Shown: positions 28,519-38,184 of the stretch, piece after piece
Position numbering within the stretch: position 1 is the stretch's first letter
Layout of the letters: the number at the start of each line of letters is the position of its first letter
Assembly (NCBI GenBank): GCA_030145205.1
Contig: JAQYVZ010000014.1
Span: forward strand, 16,278-80,277
Origin: Desulfuromonadales bacterium
GTDB lineage: Bacteria; Desulfobacterota; Desulfuromonadia; Desulfuromonadales; BM103
Length of the DNA: 64,000 bases
Reading direction: 5' to 3'
Notes under the pieces: generated by a model
What the model was told of the DNA's origin: nothing
Database searches by the model: none
What the model saw: only the letters and a program-made list of their open reading frames with translations
Program-made: the position numbers and the translations under genes

Positions 28519-28947
28519 TCAATTCAGGCGGAGATCGATAATCTTCCAGAGGACGGGGTCACCGGCATCCAGAATGACGGTTTCGACCATTTTCTGTTTG
28601 TTTGTAAATGAACTGTCGAACTGGACGATGATGTAGTAACCGTCCGGAGCGGAGTAGTAACTCTGCTTGTAGTGAATCGCTTTGAGTTGCCGGGAGACCA
28701 GCGCGCCGTAGCTCATGCGTAGCAGCTGCTGCAGCGTAATCCATTTGTCCTGGTCGTAGCGTGCCTGGAAAATCGGCGTTCCGGCACTCCAGACGTACGC
28801 GCCATCCATGGCGTCGAGGTGCTCCAGGAAAAGCTGTGCCTCGCTGATAGCTTTGGCGGATTCTGCTGCCAACGTCTCTCCAGCTTGAGCATTCGACGGG
28901 AGCAACGACAGCAGCAGGCAGAATGTGAACAGCAGGATGACGCGCAT
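28519..28947 (-). CDS. DUF4019 family secreted protein
   Basis: 142 residues with a signal peptide (MRVILLFTFCLLLSLLPSNAQA) and a DUF4019 domain: a helical part, AWS-type W-S-x-G-T-P-I-F-Q, a LVSRQLKAI strand and a C-terminal beta half ending WKIIDLRL. The family function is unknown. The ATG at 28947 has AGGCGAAAAGAA upstream. It is the second DUF4019 protein in this window (the other is at 8552-9013) and the two differ substantially, so they are not recent duplicates. Confidence 0.75.
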   Translation of the reverse strand: MRVILLFTFCLLLSLLPSNAQAGETLAAESAKAISEAQLFLEHLDAMDGAYVWSAGTPIFQARYDQDKWITLQQLLRMSYGALVSRQLKAIHYKQSYYSAPDGYYIIVQFDSSFTNKQKMVETVILDAGDPVLWKIIDLRLN

Positions 28948-29107
28948 TTCTTTTCGCCTGCCCGACAGGGCCATGCGACATCTTTGATTAAAAGATAAAA
29001 AACGAACAAAGTATACAAACGTATACCATGTGCCTACTCACAAATTTCTTACATTGGGGAAGGGGGCTTTAAAAATCCTGGTTGACGAGGGTCGTAGTCG
29101 GAGGATG

Positions 29108-30229
29108 CTATTCTATGCGGACAAAGGCACCATTTTCGACTCTGGCCAGGAAGATTTGCGGGTTGCGCAGGTCGCCAAAGCGGTCGAAGGAGAGCGGTGT
29201 ATGCAGGCCGGGGTAGGCGTCGAGGGCCAGCAACTGTTGCTTCAAGTCGTGCTCTTGGGGAGTTTGAGCCAAAGTGGCGAGAAGCATGCGGGTGGCGTCG
29301 TAGGCATGTACGGCTGGAAAGTTAGGTTGTTTTTGAAAACGTTGCTGGTAGTCATGTTGAAAGGTTGTAAACCGGGCCTTCTCTGAGGAGAGGTCCGCAC
29401 TTTGCAGCAGGACGAGCCCCTCTACGGACTGACCGCCGAAACGGAACAGTTCGTCCGAATAGGACCAGCCGGTGGCGAAGCGCTCGATTGAGACCTGTTG
29501 CTTGGCAAAGTGCTGGCAGAGCAGCGCCGTGTCCAGAGCGTTGGCCAACAGCAGGACCCCATCAGGGGCGGTCGCCGCTGTCCGCGTGACGAGCTTCGAA
29601 AAGAGAGTGTCCTGAGTCAGTTCAAACGGCAGGGTGGCGACGATCTCGCCCCCCATGTTTTCAAAGTGTCCCCGGAAGATGTTAAGCCAGTCTTCTGTAT
29701 AGGCGCGGTTGGCTGTGTCGTAGATGACGGCCATGCGCCGGACCGTGTTCTCCTTCGCCAGACGGACGGCCAGCAGTTCTGCCGCTTGGGCGTTGGAATA
29801 GTAGGTGCGGAAAAAGTAGTCATCCAGTCCGGACAGCAGATTGGTGCTGACGGTAGGGGCAATCATCGGAACCCTGGCCTGCCGGCTGATTGGTTCCACG
29901 GCGAGGGCCATCTGACTGGTCATTGGTCCGATAAGAGCAACCACACCTTTGTCGATCAGGTCACGGGTCACCGCCTGGGCCGTGTCCTGGTCCATGCGGT
30001 TGTCACGTACCAGCGCCTCAACCCGTCTGCCTTGCAGGCCGCCTTCGGCGTTGATCTGTTCAATCGCCAACAGGAAGCCGTTACGACCCTCCGTACCAAG
30101 GCCCGCCGCCCTGCCGGTCAATACAGCGTTGAAACCGATTTTGAGCGGAGGCTGCTCCTGGCAGCTTATCAGCAGGCAGATGAGGCAGGTCAGGACGGAG
30201 AGCAAACCTATCTGGGATAAAATGCGCAT
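29108..30229 (-). CDS. Periplasmic amino-acid-binding lipoprotein (LIV-type receptor)
   Basis: 373 residues. A lipoprotein signal ends at LLISC (residue 23), followed by the type-I periplasmic-binding fold of branched-chain amino-acid receptors (IGFNAVLTGRAAGLGTEGRNG, VALIGPMTSQMALAV, VPMIAPTVSTN, AVHAYDATRMLLATL). In this family such proteins feed ABC importers or act as sensors. No ABC permease or ATPase genes are adjacent, so it may serve a distant transporter or a receptor. The start has no clear ribosome-binding site. Confidence 0.85.
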   Translation of the reverse strand: MRILSQIGLLSVLTCLICLLISCQEQPPLKIGFNAVLTGRAAGLGTEGRNGFLLAIEQINAEGGLQGRRVEALVRDNRMDQDTAQAVTRDLIDKGVVALIGPMTSQMALAVEPISRQARVPMIAPTVSTNLLSGLDDYFFRTYYSNAQAAELLAVRLAKENTVRRMAVIYDTANRAYTEDWLNIFRGHFENMGGEIVATLPFELTQDTLFSKLVTRTAATAPDGVLLLANALDTALLCQHFAKQQVSIERFATGWSYSDELFRFGGQSVEGLVLLQSADLSSEKARFTTFQHDYQQRFQKQPNFPAVHAYDATRMLLATLAQTPQEHDLKQQLLALDAYPGLHTPLSFDRFGDLRNPQIFLARVENGAFVRIE

Positions 30230-30276
30230 GGAACAAGTATAACGGATTAAATTACGAAATGCACTTGCCGGATGCG

Positions 30277-32019
30277 TTATGTTTCATCTCTTTGGAATGT
30301 GGCCTCCCGCCAGCCACGCAGGGCGTTGATCAGGAAGAGCCGTCGGCAGCGCTGTAGGTCGGTCACGGTGACAACCTGCTCGCGTAGTTTGCCGGCGGTC
30401 AGGAGATGTTCCCGAAAGGTCCCCGGCAGGAGACCGCAGCGCGTCGGGGGCGTCACCAGAGACCCATCCAGATCGAGCACGAGGTTGGCGATGGTAGTCT
30501 CCGTGATTTCTCCGGATGGCGTCCAAAGGATGACGTCGTCGCAGTCAGGTCGGTCGGCGCGGGCGCGCTCGTAAATGGAGCGCATGGTGGTTTTGTGATA
30601 CAGAAACGGGTCAGTGGGGTCGATCGGCGTGGACGCCAGGCGCAGATGCACAGGACTGTCATCTGGCGAAGCGTCAAAGGGCGTTGCTTCGGGTTCGATC
30701 CGGCCATCCTCTGTAAGCCGCAGGCGGACTCGGTACGGCTGCACCGCGAAGCTGTCGGCCAACTGCTGCAGCGCAGTGGCAAGCTGATGCCGGTGACAGG
30801 GAAAATCGAAGTAGCCGGCAGATGCAACCAGACGGTCCAGATGCTCATCGAGTAGCCAATACCCGTCCTCCGGGCGCCACAACAGGGTCTCGAACAGGGC
30901 AAACTCAGGCATGTGATGGGTCAGGACCCGGGCTTTTTGCAGACACTCACGATACTCATCTCCGGGTGAGGAATCCCAGGTGATGCCGGCGCCCACGCCG
31001 TAGCTGGCGGTCTGCCTGAAGCGATCGATCAAGGCTGTACGGATGGCGACGTTGAACTGAGCCTTGCCCTGCGGAGCCAGGTAGCCGAGACATCCCGTAT
31101 AGACCCCGCGCGGGTGCTGCTCAAGCTGTTTGATAATCTCCATGGTTTTTAATTTGGGGGCGCCGGTGATAGAAGCGCACGGGAACAGGGCCGCCATGAT
31201 CTCTGCCAGAGACGCAGAGGTTTCTGCTGTAACCGTTGAGGTCATCTGCCAGACCGTGGGGTATTTTTCCAGAGCACACAGCCCGGAGGTGGTGACTGTT
31301 CCGGGCTCTGCCAGACGACCGAGGTCATTGCGCACCATGTCAAGAATCATGATGTTTTCGGCGCGATCTTTGGCCGAGTTGCGGAGCTGTTCGGCGCGTT
31401 GCTGATCGTCACGGCTGGTCAGCCCGCGGGCAAGTGTCCCCTTCATGGGACGCATCACCAGCTGCCGGCCCTTCTTTTTGAAAAACAGCTCCGGGGAGAC
31501 CGAGCAAACAATCTGCTCCCCCAGGTCAAAATATGCAGCATACCCGGCTCTATGGCCCTGCACGAGGTTGGCGAAAAAATCCTGCGCGGAGCCCGAGAAA
31601 TGGGTTGTCAGGGGGAAGGTCAGGTTGACCTGGTAGGTTTCGCCGGCTGCAATTGCGGCGTGAATTCGGGTAACGGCCCGGGTAAAGGCGTCTTCTGTCC
31701 AGGAGGGTTGCCATGCGAGCGGTTTCGGCTCGGCTGATGTTGTCGGGACAGGCACCTGGACGGGCGGATCAAACAGGCCGAACCAGGCCAATGGCAGATC
31801 GCCGGGCGGGAAGACATGGCAGGCCGGGTCAAAGGCCGCTGCAGCTTCGTAGGTGAGGAAGCCGGCTGCGTACAGACCTTCTTCCTCCACGCGGGTTTCA
31901 ACCTGCCGCAGGACAGCCGGGACGTCATCCGGCGAGGCGGCAGAGATTAGCTCACGGGGCGAATGGAAATGCAACCATTGCTGTTGGTCAGCATCGTGCA
32001 ACAGGACTTCAGGAGACAT
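30277..32019 (-). CDS. pabBC: PabB-PabC fusion: aminodeoxychorismate synthase component I and lyase
   Basis: 580 residues with two folate-pathway enzymes. Residues about 1-360 are chorismate-binding aminodeoxychorismate synthase (VNLTFPLTTHFSG, VMRPMKGTLARG, ENIMILDMVRNDLGR, FPCASITGAPKLKTMEII, GDEYRECLQKARVL). From about 380 on is a class-IV aminotransferase-like aminodeoxychorismate lyase with the PLP lysine in LYHKTTMRSIY and late TNxV-like ETTIANLVL. The two steps turn chorismate into p-aminobenzoate. The glutaminase subunit PabA is not seen nearby. Such fusions are known. Confidence 0.93.
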   Translation of the reverse strand: MSPEVLLHDADQQQWLHFHSPRELISAASPDDVPAVLRQVETRVEEEGLYAAGFLTYEAAAAFDPACHVFPPGDLPLAWFGLFDPPVQVPVPTTSAEPKPLAWQPSWTEDAFTRAVTRIHAAIAAGETYQVNLTFPLTTHFSGSAQDFFANLVQGHRAGYAAYFDLGEQIVCSVSPELFFKKKGRQLVMRPMKGTLARGLTSRDDQQRAEQLRNSAKDRAENIMILDMVRNDLGRLAEPGTVTTSGLCALEKYPTVWQMTSTVTAETSASLAEIMAALFPCASITGAPKLKTMEIIKQLEQHPRGVYTGCLGYLAPQGKAQFNVAIRTALIDRFRQTASYGVGAGITWDSSPGDEYRECLQKARVLTHHMPEFALFETLLWRPEDGYWLLDEHLDRLVASAGYFDFPCHRHQLATALQQLADSFAVQPYRVRLRLTEDGRIEPEATPFDASPDDSPVHLRLASTPIDPTDPFLYHKTTMRSIYERARADRPDCDDVILWTPSGEITETTIANLVLDLDGSLVTPPTRCGLLPGTFREHLLTAGKLREQVVTVTDLQRCRRLFLINALRGWREATFQRDET

Positions 32020-32047
32020 GACTGGCCGGCCGCTTGGTGTGAATGGC

Positions 32048-32251
32048 TTATTGCCCTTTTTGTCGCCGGACTGTCACGCTTTCACCGCCGATCCCCCAGT
32101 TATCCGTATCCACCTCTTCAATAACCACGACGGTCGTCGCCGGGTTTTTGCCGAGCTCTGTTTGCAGCAGAGAGGTGACTCCCGCGATCAGGCGGGCCTT
32201 CTGTTCGCTGGTGGCGCCTTCGCGCGTGATTTTGATGTTGACGTAGGGCAT
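32048..32251 (-). CDS. 4-oxalocrotonate tautomerase family protein
   Basis: 67 residues: Met, the catalytic amino-terminal proline (P2, becoming residue 1), then YVNIKITREGATSEQKARLIAGVTSLLQTELGK, a tautomerase fold of a small oligomeric enzyme. The preceding GAGGAGAACACC makes the ATG at 32251 certain; earlier in-frame sequence is not coding. Physiological substrate is unknown. It lies 16 bases from the HIT gene stop and 28 from the pabBC start, in the same direction. Confidence 0.9.
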   Translation of the reverse strand: MPYVNIKITREGATSEQKARLIAGVTSLLQTELGKNPATTVVVIEEVDTDNWGIGGESVTVRRQKGQ

Positions 32252-32267
32252 GGTGTTCTCCTCGGAG

Positions 32268-32708
32268 TCAGCCGCTCCGGAAACGTTCAGCTGGAATGAA
32301 GTCGATGAGCAGGGCCAGCAACGGCCGGCAAAGCTCTTGCAGACGATCTGTGGCATAAGGGACCGGGGAGCTCTTGCCCCAGACCGGTGCTGGCCAGCAG
32401 GGATCATCCTGGTAGCGGACGATGTGATGCAGGTGCAGTTGTGGTACGAGGTTGCCCAAGGCTGCGACGTTGAGCTTGTCGGCCTTGAAAACCTTCTCCA
32501 GCTGTTGACCAAGCTGTGAGGACTCCCTGAGCAGCTGATGCTGATCCGCCTCGGTTAATTCATGGATCTCCCGGATCGCCGCCCGCCGGGGCACCAGGAT
32601 GAACCAGGGATAGGTCACATCGTTCATCACCAGGAGCCGGCAGAGGGGGAAGTCGCCGAGCAGATGCGTATCTGCAGAGAGTCTGGAGTGTAGGGAAAAA
32701 TCAGTCAT
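32268..32708 (-). CDS. HIT family protein
   Basis: 146 residues of the histidine-triad nucleotide-binding/hydrolase fold. The catalytic region reads VPQLHLHHIVRYQDD, so the first of the three histidines is glutamine, a known subtype. N-terminal LVMNDVTYPWFILVPRR matches the family's beta-strand region. Likely acts on nucleotide conjugates; substrate unknown. It overlaps no neighbour and is followed by the tautomerase gene. Confidence 0.87.
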   Translation of the reverse strand: MTDFSLHSRLSADTHLLGDFPLCRLLVMNDVTYPWFILVPRRAAIREIHELTEADQHQLLRESSQLGQQLEKVFKADKLNVAALGNLVPQLHLHHIVRYQDDPCWPAPVWGKSSPVPYATDRLQELCRPLLALLIDFIPAERFRSG

Positions 32709-32712
32709 ATCG

Positions 32713-33276
32713 CTATCCGAGCAGAGTGACGGCCAACATCGGCACCAGCAGGGAAAAGTTGACGGAGACCAGGCCGTTGATCAGGAGCGACAGGAAAAAC
32801 TGCGGTTTGGCTGGAAGAACCTCTTCAGCAGTGCAGGTGTCCACAAATCCGACCGGAATCGGAAAACCGCAAAAAACCCGCTGTGCATTTCCCAGGTACA
32901 GATGCATGTTGAATTTCAGCCCGAGATAGAACCCGAACGCAATGGTCATCAGGACGAAGATGATCAGAAATGTCTTATAGGCACTGTTAGTCTGGTACAG
33001 CAACATGCCCCCTTTGGCGTTGAGCCAAAGCCCACCCAGAGTCAGCAGCAGGGTCAAAATCCGGAACATGTTCGTGACGGAACAGCTGCGCGGTGTTTTG
33101 TGCGTGCTGCGCCGGGCGATCTCCCGCTCAACCCTGTCCTCGGGAATGCCGCGTTCTTTCAGGAGTTCACCGACATTTTCGGCATGTTTGTCTGGAGCTG
33201 ACGCCAGCAGATCATACAGGCTGCTGGTCGACAAGGCTCGCAAGTGATACAGGGGTTGGGATTGCGTACTCGACAT
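32713..33276 (-). CDS. Hypothetical membrane protein
   Basis: 187 residues. The first 65 are soluble and helical (LLASAPDKHAENVGELLKERGIPEDRVEREIARR), followed by hydrophobic segments (FRILTLLLTLGGLWLNAKGG, FLIIFVLMTIAFGFYLGLKF, SLLINGLVSVNFSLLVPMLAV) and a cytosolic loop CTAEEVLPAKP between the later two. No family recognised. It precedes the HIT gene by 4 bases on the same strand, so they are likely co-transcribed. Confidence 0.72.
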   Translation of the reverse strand: MSSTQSQPLYHLRALSTSSLYDLLASAPDKHAENVGELLKERGIPEDRVEREIARRSTHKTPRSCSVTNMFRILTLLLTLGGLWLNAKGGMLLYQTNSAYKTFLIIFVLMTIAFGFYLGLKFNMHLYLGNAQRVFCGFPIPVGFVDTCTAEEVLPAKPQFFLSLLINGLVSVNFSLLVPMLAVTLLG

Positions 33277-33396
33277 GTGGTTCAGGCTCTTTCGCTATGG
33301 GCGGGTCTGCGCTACCGCAAGTATGGTTTCATCCTAGCGTCATTCACGTGAAATTTCACCCGAAAAATGAGGGTTTGAGCGGTGTCTCTGCCGCGG

Positions 33397-35217
33397 TCAA
33401 CGGCGTCTGCGGGTGGTGCGACGTTGGCCGGTCGGCCCCTTTGGTGGTGCGTCCAGCAGCTCTGTGCGAGCGTCTTGTCGGCCTGCCAGACGGAGGGCTT
33501 CATCGACCAGCTTGCGATTGGCGGGCAGATGCCAGAGCAGCAACGCCTTCTGCAGTTTTCGCTCATGCTCCGATTTCGGAACTGTGATCGGTGCACCGCT
33601 GAACGGATCACTGCCGGTGTAGTAGAGACAGGTCGACAGGCTCCCCGGCGTCGGTGTGAAGTCCTGCACTTGTTCGACTTTCAGACGGTGACGTTTGAGG
33701 AAAAGGGCGGTTTCGACCATGTCGGCCAGGGTCGTGCCGGGGTGGCCGCTGATCAGATAGGGCACTACTGCCTGGCGTCGCCCTAGGGCCTGACTGCGTT
33801 GCCGGAAATGTTCAAGGAAAAAGGCGAATTGATCCGGCCCCGGTTTATGCATGACGCGCGTGACTGTTTCGCAGGCGGCTTCGGGAGCGACCTTGAGCAG
33901 CCCGCCGACATGGTGGGCCAGCAGCTCATCAAAGTAGGTCGGTTGCTTCGGCAGCAGGTCGTAGCGGATGCCGGAGGCGATAAACAGGTGCTTGACGGCC
34001 GGGTTGTCGTGTATGGCGTGCAGCAGCTTGACCGCGAGACGATCAGACTGCACCAGGTGGCGGCAGGGCTTCGGATAGAGACAGCTACTGCGCCGGCAGG
34101 CCTGCTCTGACTGCGGGTCGCCACAATGCAGACCGTACATGTTGGCGGTTGGGCCGCCGACGTCGCTGATCGTACCACGAAACTCCGGGTGCCGGGTCAG
34201 CCGGTCAACCTCGGCGGTAATCGAAGCGATCGAACGGGATTGAATGGTTTTCCCCTGGTGATGGGCGATAGCGCAGAAGGCACAGCCGCCAAAACAGCCA
34301 CGGTGACTAGTGATCGAGAACTTGATCTGGTCGTAGGCTGGAATTCTGTCTGTATAGTCCGGGTGCGGCTGCTTCTGGAACGGCAAGGCATAGATGCGAT
34401 CGAGCTCTTCCGGTCGCAGTGGCAGCGCCGGAGGCTGTACAAGCACCCAGCGGTTGCCATGCTGCTGGGCCAGCGGGCGGCCATGAAAAGGGTTGGTGTG
34501 TTCGCTGGTCAAACGGAAGGCCGTATTGTAGGCGGAAAGGTCTTTGGCGACTTCGTCGAAGGAGGGTAGCTGGACCGCGGTTTCAGGGCAGCTGTCGACG
34601 AGTACCGCGCTGCCGCGCAGATCCCGGATCGTTTCAATTGCTTCGCCGTCGGCCAATCGTTTGGCTACTGCAGTCAAGGCGGTTTCGGCCATACCATACA
34701 ACAGCAGGTCGGCTTTGCTGTCGACCAGCACGGAACGGCGGACCTTGTTGTCCCAGTAATCGTAGTGGGCCAACCGGCGCAGGCTGGCCTCGATGCCGCC
34801 AATAACTGTCGGCAAGCCTTTAAACGCGCCCTTGATGGCAGCCGTATAGGCGATGACTGCCCGATTCGGTCGGGCCCCGGCCTGCCCGCCCGGAGTATAG
34901 GCATCATCGCGACGGATTTTTTTTGCCGCCGTGTAGTGATTGACCATCGAGTCCATTGCGCCGGCGGAAATCGCCGCACACAGCCGCGGTCGGCCCATGA
35001 TCCGCAAGGCATCGAGGTCTCGCCAGTCCGGCTGGGCCAGGATCCCTACCCGGAAGCCTGCCGCCTCGAGCAGGCGTGCCAGCAGCGGCGTACCGAATGA
35101 CGGGTGATCGACATAGGCGTCGCCGGTGACAAACAGGATATCGAGTTCGTCCCAACCACGGGCGGTCATCCCGGCACGGTCAGTGGGGAGGAAAGTGTTG
35201 CGAGCACTCTTTTTCAA
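33397..35217 (-). CDS. YgiQ family radical SAM protein
   Basis: 606 residues of the YgiQ/UPF0313 family. The radical-SAM cluster motif CFGGCAFC is in the context [19 protein letters not shown]. The N-terminus has a B12-binding-like region ([35 protein letters not shown]), and the C-terminus is the YgiQ-specific domain with [14 protein letters not shown]. Substrate is unknown. The apparent start is TTG at 35217; no clear ribosome-binding site was found, and an ATG 16 codons downstream is possible. Its 3' end lies 121 bases from the membrane protein gene. Confidence 0.9.
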   Translation of the reverse strand: MKKSARNTFLPTDRAGMTARGWDELDILFVTGDAYVDHPSFGTPLLARLLEAAGFRVGILAQPDWRDLDALRIMGRPRLCAAISAGAMDSMVNHYTAAKKIRRDDAYTPGGQAGARPNRAVIAYTAAIKGAFKGLPTVIGGIEASLRRLAHYDYWDNKVRRSVLVDSKADLLLYGMAETALTAVAKRLADGEAIETIRDLRGSAVLVDSCPETAVQLPSFDEVAKDLSAYNTAFRLTSEHTNPFHGRPLAQQHGNRWVLVQPPALPLRPEELDRIYALPFQKQPHPDYTDRIPAYDQIKFSITSHRGCFGGCAFCAIAHHQGKTIQSRSIASITAEVDRLTRHPEFRGTISDVGGPTANMYGLHCGDPQSEQACRRSSCLYPKPCRHLVQSDRLAVKLLHAIHDNPAVKHLFIASGIRYDLLPKQPTYFDELLAHHVGGLLKVAPEAACETVTRVMHKPGPDQFAFFLEHFRQRSQALGRRQAVVPYLISGHPGTTLADMVETALFLKRHRLKVEQVQDFTPTPGSLSTCLYYTGSDPFSGAPITVPKSEHERKLQKALLLWHLPANRKLVDEALRLAGRQDARTELLDAPPKGPTGQRRTTRRRR

Positions 35218-35534
35218 AACGGCACGTCCATCTTTCTGTTTGTCAGGGTCTTCGACCGGGTGTGGAAATCTGCCCGTCTTGTCATGACTCTACTGTCTGC
35301 ATTGTCCAGCATTGTTGCTGCTGATTGCAAGTTGCGTCAGCTTTTCTCTTTGGAGACCCATTTGGTTCTTCTACAAAGCGTGCTAGCCTGTTAATCCTCT
35401 GTGCACATTCTGAACCGTTGGAGGGGATATAGCAAACACGCGACCGACGCGCATCCTTTGCGTTTTTTTGGCAGATCTTCTGCTGCTGTTTGTTGTCATG
35501 GGAGGGTGCATTTCAAGAAAGGAACATCTGTGTC
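35218..35534. other. Intergenic region without recognisable gene
   Basis: The 317 bases between the YgiQ start and the acyl-CoA ligase end carry no credible ORF, RNA gene, promoter or strong hairpin. A weak T-rich feature near 35450-35470 was seen but not called. Confidence 0.5.
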
Positions 35535-37250
35535 TTAGTCGGCAGCGTCTTTATTTTTTTGCATGGACTGCAAGACCAATTCGCGCATTCGGAATTTCTG
35601 CACCTTGCCGCTGACGGTCAGGGGGAACTCTTCGACGATGCAAATCAGTTTTGGAATTTTAAAATGGGCGATCCGGTTTCGGCAATAGTCTGTGATTTCC
35701 GTGCCAGTGGCAGACTGCCCAGCCTGTAGTTTAATCCACGCCACGATCTCTTCGCCGAACACCTCATCCGGAATACCGAAAACGGCGACTTCCGCGACCT
35801 TGGGGTGCGTGAGGAGAAACTGCTCAATCTGCCAGGGGGAAATGTTTTCGCCGCCGCGAATGATGATCTCTTTGCGGCGTCCTTCGATGCGCACATAGCC
35901 GTTTTCATCCATGCTGCCGAGGTCCCCGGAGTGCAGCCAGCCGTCAGTGTCAATGGCCTGCCGGGTCGCTTCGGCATCGCCGTAATATCCCTTGGCGACG
36001 TGGTAGCCGCGGAAACAGATTTCGCCGATCGTGCCGAGCGGGACGGTCACACCATCGTCAGGGTTGATGATCTTGACCTCCTGGTGCGGAAGATTCCGGC
36101 CGACTGTTGTCAGACGGATCGACAGGGGATCGTTGCGTGCAGTCAGGTGGGTCAGAGGCGAGGCTTCCGTCATGCCGTAGCCGATCAGGATTTCCGGACA
36201 AGGCATCTCCTCCATGACCCGTTGCACGAGGGCTGGCGGGCAGGGGGCTCCGGCCATAATGCCGGTACGCAGGCTCGATAGGTCGAACGTGTCGAATCGG
36301 GGGTGATCCAGTTCGGCCAGAAACATGGTGGGGACGCCGTAAATGGCGGTGCAACGCTCCGTTTCAATCGCCTGCAGGACCTCCAGGGCATTGAAATACT
36401 CGCCAGGCAGGACCATGCAGCTGCCTGTGGCCAGACTGAGCAGGCTGGCGAGAACCATGCCGAAGCAGTGGTAAAAGGGTACGGGCACACAGAGACGGTC
36501 CTGCTCACTGAAATGCATGCCCCGGGCTGCGAACAGGGCATTGTTGAGCAGATTGTGGTGGGATAACTCAGCGGTTTTGGGCAGGCCGAGGGAGCCGGAG
36601 GTGTACAACAATCCGACGCTGTCATCCCGGTCCAGATTCCCGCACGCTGCGGCAAAATACATGTCAGAGATGTCTGTGGCAATGTCCAGGACATCGTTCC
36701 AGCATGTAAAGCCCGGCGCAGGGCGTTTGGTCGCGGCAGGGTCCGTCGGGTCAAACAGGATCACCCGTCGCAACAGCGGGAATTCACGACAGGCCAATAC
36801 CTTGTTCTGTTCCTGGAGTTCCGGAACCAGTTCCTGCAGCATGCCAGCATAATCGCTGCTGCGGAACCTGGGAATCGCGAACAGTGCGTGGACTTCGGAG
36901 TGGCGGACGGCATGGGCCAGTTCGGTGCTCCGATACGCCGGGTTGATGCAAACCACCGCCGCTCCGATGCGGATGGTCGCCATCTGCACGACCAGCCACT
37001 CGATGTGATTTGTAGCCCAGAGACCAATGCGGTCACCCTTGCCGAATCCCAGGCCGAGAAGGCCGCAGGCCAGCAGATCGACCTCCTCGGCCAGTTCCGC
37101 ATAGCTCAAACATCGTCTCTGGTGAAGGGAGACCACCGCCGGCCGGTCCGGGAATCGTTGTGCGATTCCCGCAAAGTGCTCGGGAATGGTCAGCCCGGTA
37201 AGGGCGGTTGTCCCGCCGCGGTGGAAATAACTTTCTTTGAGTGCCGGCAT
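35535..37250 (-). CDS. AMP-forming acyl-CoA synthetase
   Basis: 571 residues of the ANL superfamily: ATP-binding P-loop LLYTSGSLGLPK, GYGMTEASP, GWLHSGDLG, the hinge GRRKEIIIRGGENISP and the C-terminal catalytic lysine in VSGKVQKF. It activates a carboxylic acid to acyl-CoA via an acyl-AMP; the acid is unknown (short or aromatic acyl is plausible). The ATG at 37250 overlaps no stop and lies 16 bases past the ferredoxin oxidoreductase beta stop. It is the last gene in the module starting at 41525. Confidence 0.92.
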   Translation of the reverse strand: MPALKESYFHRGGTTALTGLTIPEHFAGIAQRFPDRPAVVSLHQRRCLSYAELAEEVDLLACGLLGLGFGKGDRIGLWATNHIEWLVVQMATIRIGAAVVCINPAYRSTELAHAVRHSEVHALFAIPRFRSSDYAGMLQELVPELQEQNKVLACREFPLLRRVILFDPTDPAATKRPAPGFTCWNDVLDIATDISDMYFAAACGNLDRDDSVGLLYTSGSLGLPKTAELSHHNLLNNALFAARGMHFSEQDRLCVPVPFYHCFGMVLASLLSLATGSCMVLPGEYFNALEVLQAIETERCTAIYGVPTMFLAELDHPRFDTFDLSSLRTGIMAGAPCPPALVQRVMEEMPCPEILIGYGMTEASPLTHLTARNDPLSIRLTTVGRNLPHQEVKIINPDDGVTVPLGTIGEICFRGYHVAKGYYGDAEATRQAIDTDGWLHSGDLGSMDENGYVRIEGRRKEIIIRGGENISPWQIEQFLLTHPKVAEVAVFGIPDEVFGEEIVAWIKLQAGQSATGTEITDYCRNRIAHFKIPKLICIVEEFPLTVSGKVQKFRMRELVLQSMQKNKDAAD

Positions 37251-37266
37251 GATCAGGTCTTTGGTC

Positions 37267-38184
37267 TCACTCTTCCCACTCCCGCCAGTAGATGTCGACC
37301 CGCTCCTGGATCTCGTGGAGAGTCTGTTCATCCCGTTGCGGCTCAAACAGGTGAGCAAAGCGGTCTTGGGTCTTCAGATAAGTTTCGACCGGCAGGCGCT
37401 TACCAGGCGGTTTGGTATGCACGATCTTTCCCTGCACGGCTTCCTTCAGCGGCCAGAGGCCGCATGCCACCGCCAGTTTGCCGACCTGTACGGTCTCCTG
37501 TGGGTCATATCCCCAGCCGGTGGGGCAGGGCGCCAGGGCAATCAGAAGACGTGGCCCTTTCAGGCGGCAAGCCTTTTCCACTTTGCGGGCAAGGTCGACC
37601 GGTTCAGCGCCAGCGACAGTCGCGACATAAGCCGGGCGATGGGCGGCCCAGATGGCGAACAGGTCCTTCTTGTCGCCGCTGAAGCCATGAACCGTCCGGC
37701 AGGTGGCGGTGCGGGCGCCGTGTGGTGTCGCTCCGGAGGACTGATGGCCGGTGTTGCCGTAGCCTTCGTTGTCATAACAGATATAAAGAAAGTCGAGGCC
37801 CCGCTCGATGGCGGCTGACGTGGCGGAGAGGCCCATACCATAGGCTGAGCCGTCCCCGGTAAGCACGACAGTCTGCAGATCTTCGTCAGTGCCGATGAGC
37901 TGTTTTTCGAGCAGTATGTCCAAGGCATCCCGCACGCCCTGGGCGCCGGCTGGCGCCGAGGCCATGGCTGTGTAGAGCCAGGATCCTCGAAAGGGTGTGT
38001 AGGGGTAGACCGACAACAAGGTCATACAGCCGGCCGCGTTGATGAAGACGGTCTTCTCACCCAGAATGTCGTAAATTACCTGTAATGCTTCCAAGCCGCC
38101 GCAGCCGGCGCACATCGCCGTTCCGGCACCTAGGAGATGGTGAGTAGAGAGATCCTTGATACTGTGGAAATGGGTTTCGTTCAT
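37267..38184 (-). CDS. 2-oxoacid:ferredoxin oxidoreductase beta subunit
   Basis: 305 residues carrying the thiamine diphosphate site: GDGSAYGMG, followed by NEGYGNTGHQSSGATPHGA, and the beta-subunit cysteines CAGCGG at 25-30 and AAGCM. It matches PorB/VorB-type beta subunits that oxidise 2-oxoacids with ferredoxin as electron acceptor to make acyl-CoA. The start has GGAGGGAGCC, and the ATG overlaps the stop of the alpha subunit by 4 bases. Which 2-oxoacid is used cannot be told from the sequence. Confidence 0.92.
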   Translation of the reverse strand: MNETHFHSIKDLSTHHLLGAGTAMCAGCGGLEALQVIYDILGEKTVFINAAGCMTLLSVYPYTPFRGSWLYTAMASAPAGAQGVRDALDILLEKQLIGTDEDLQTVVLTGDGSAYGMGLSATSAAIERGLDFLYICYDNEGYGNTGHQSSGATPHGARTATCRTVHGFSGDKKDLFAIWAAHRPAYVATVAGAEPVDLARKVEKACRLKGPRLLIALAPCPTGWGYDPQETVQVGKLAVACGLWPLKEAVQGKIVHTKPPGKRLPVETYLKTQDRFAHLFEPQRDEQTLHEIQERVDIYWREWEE

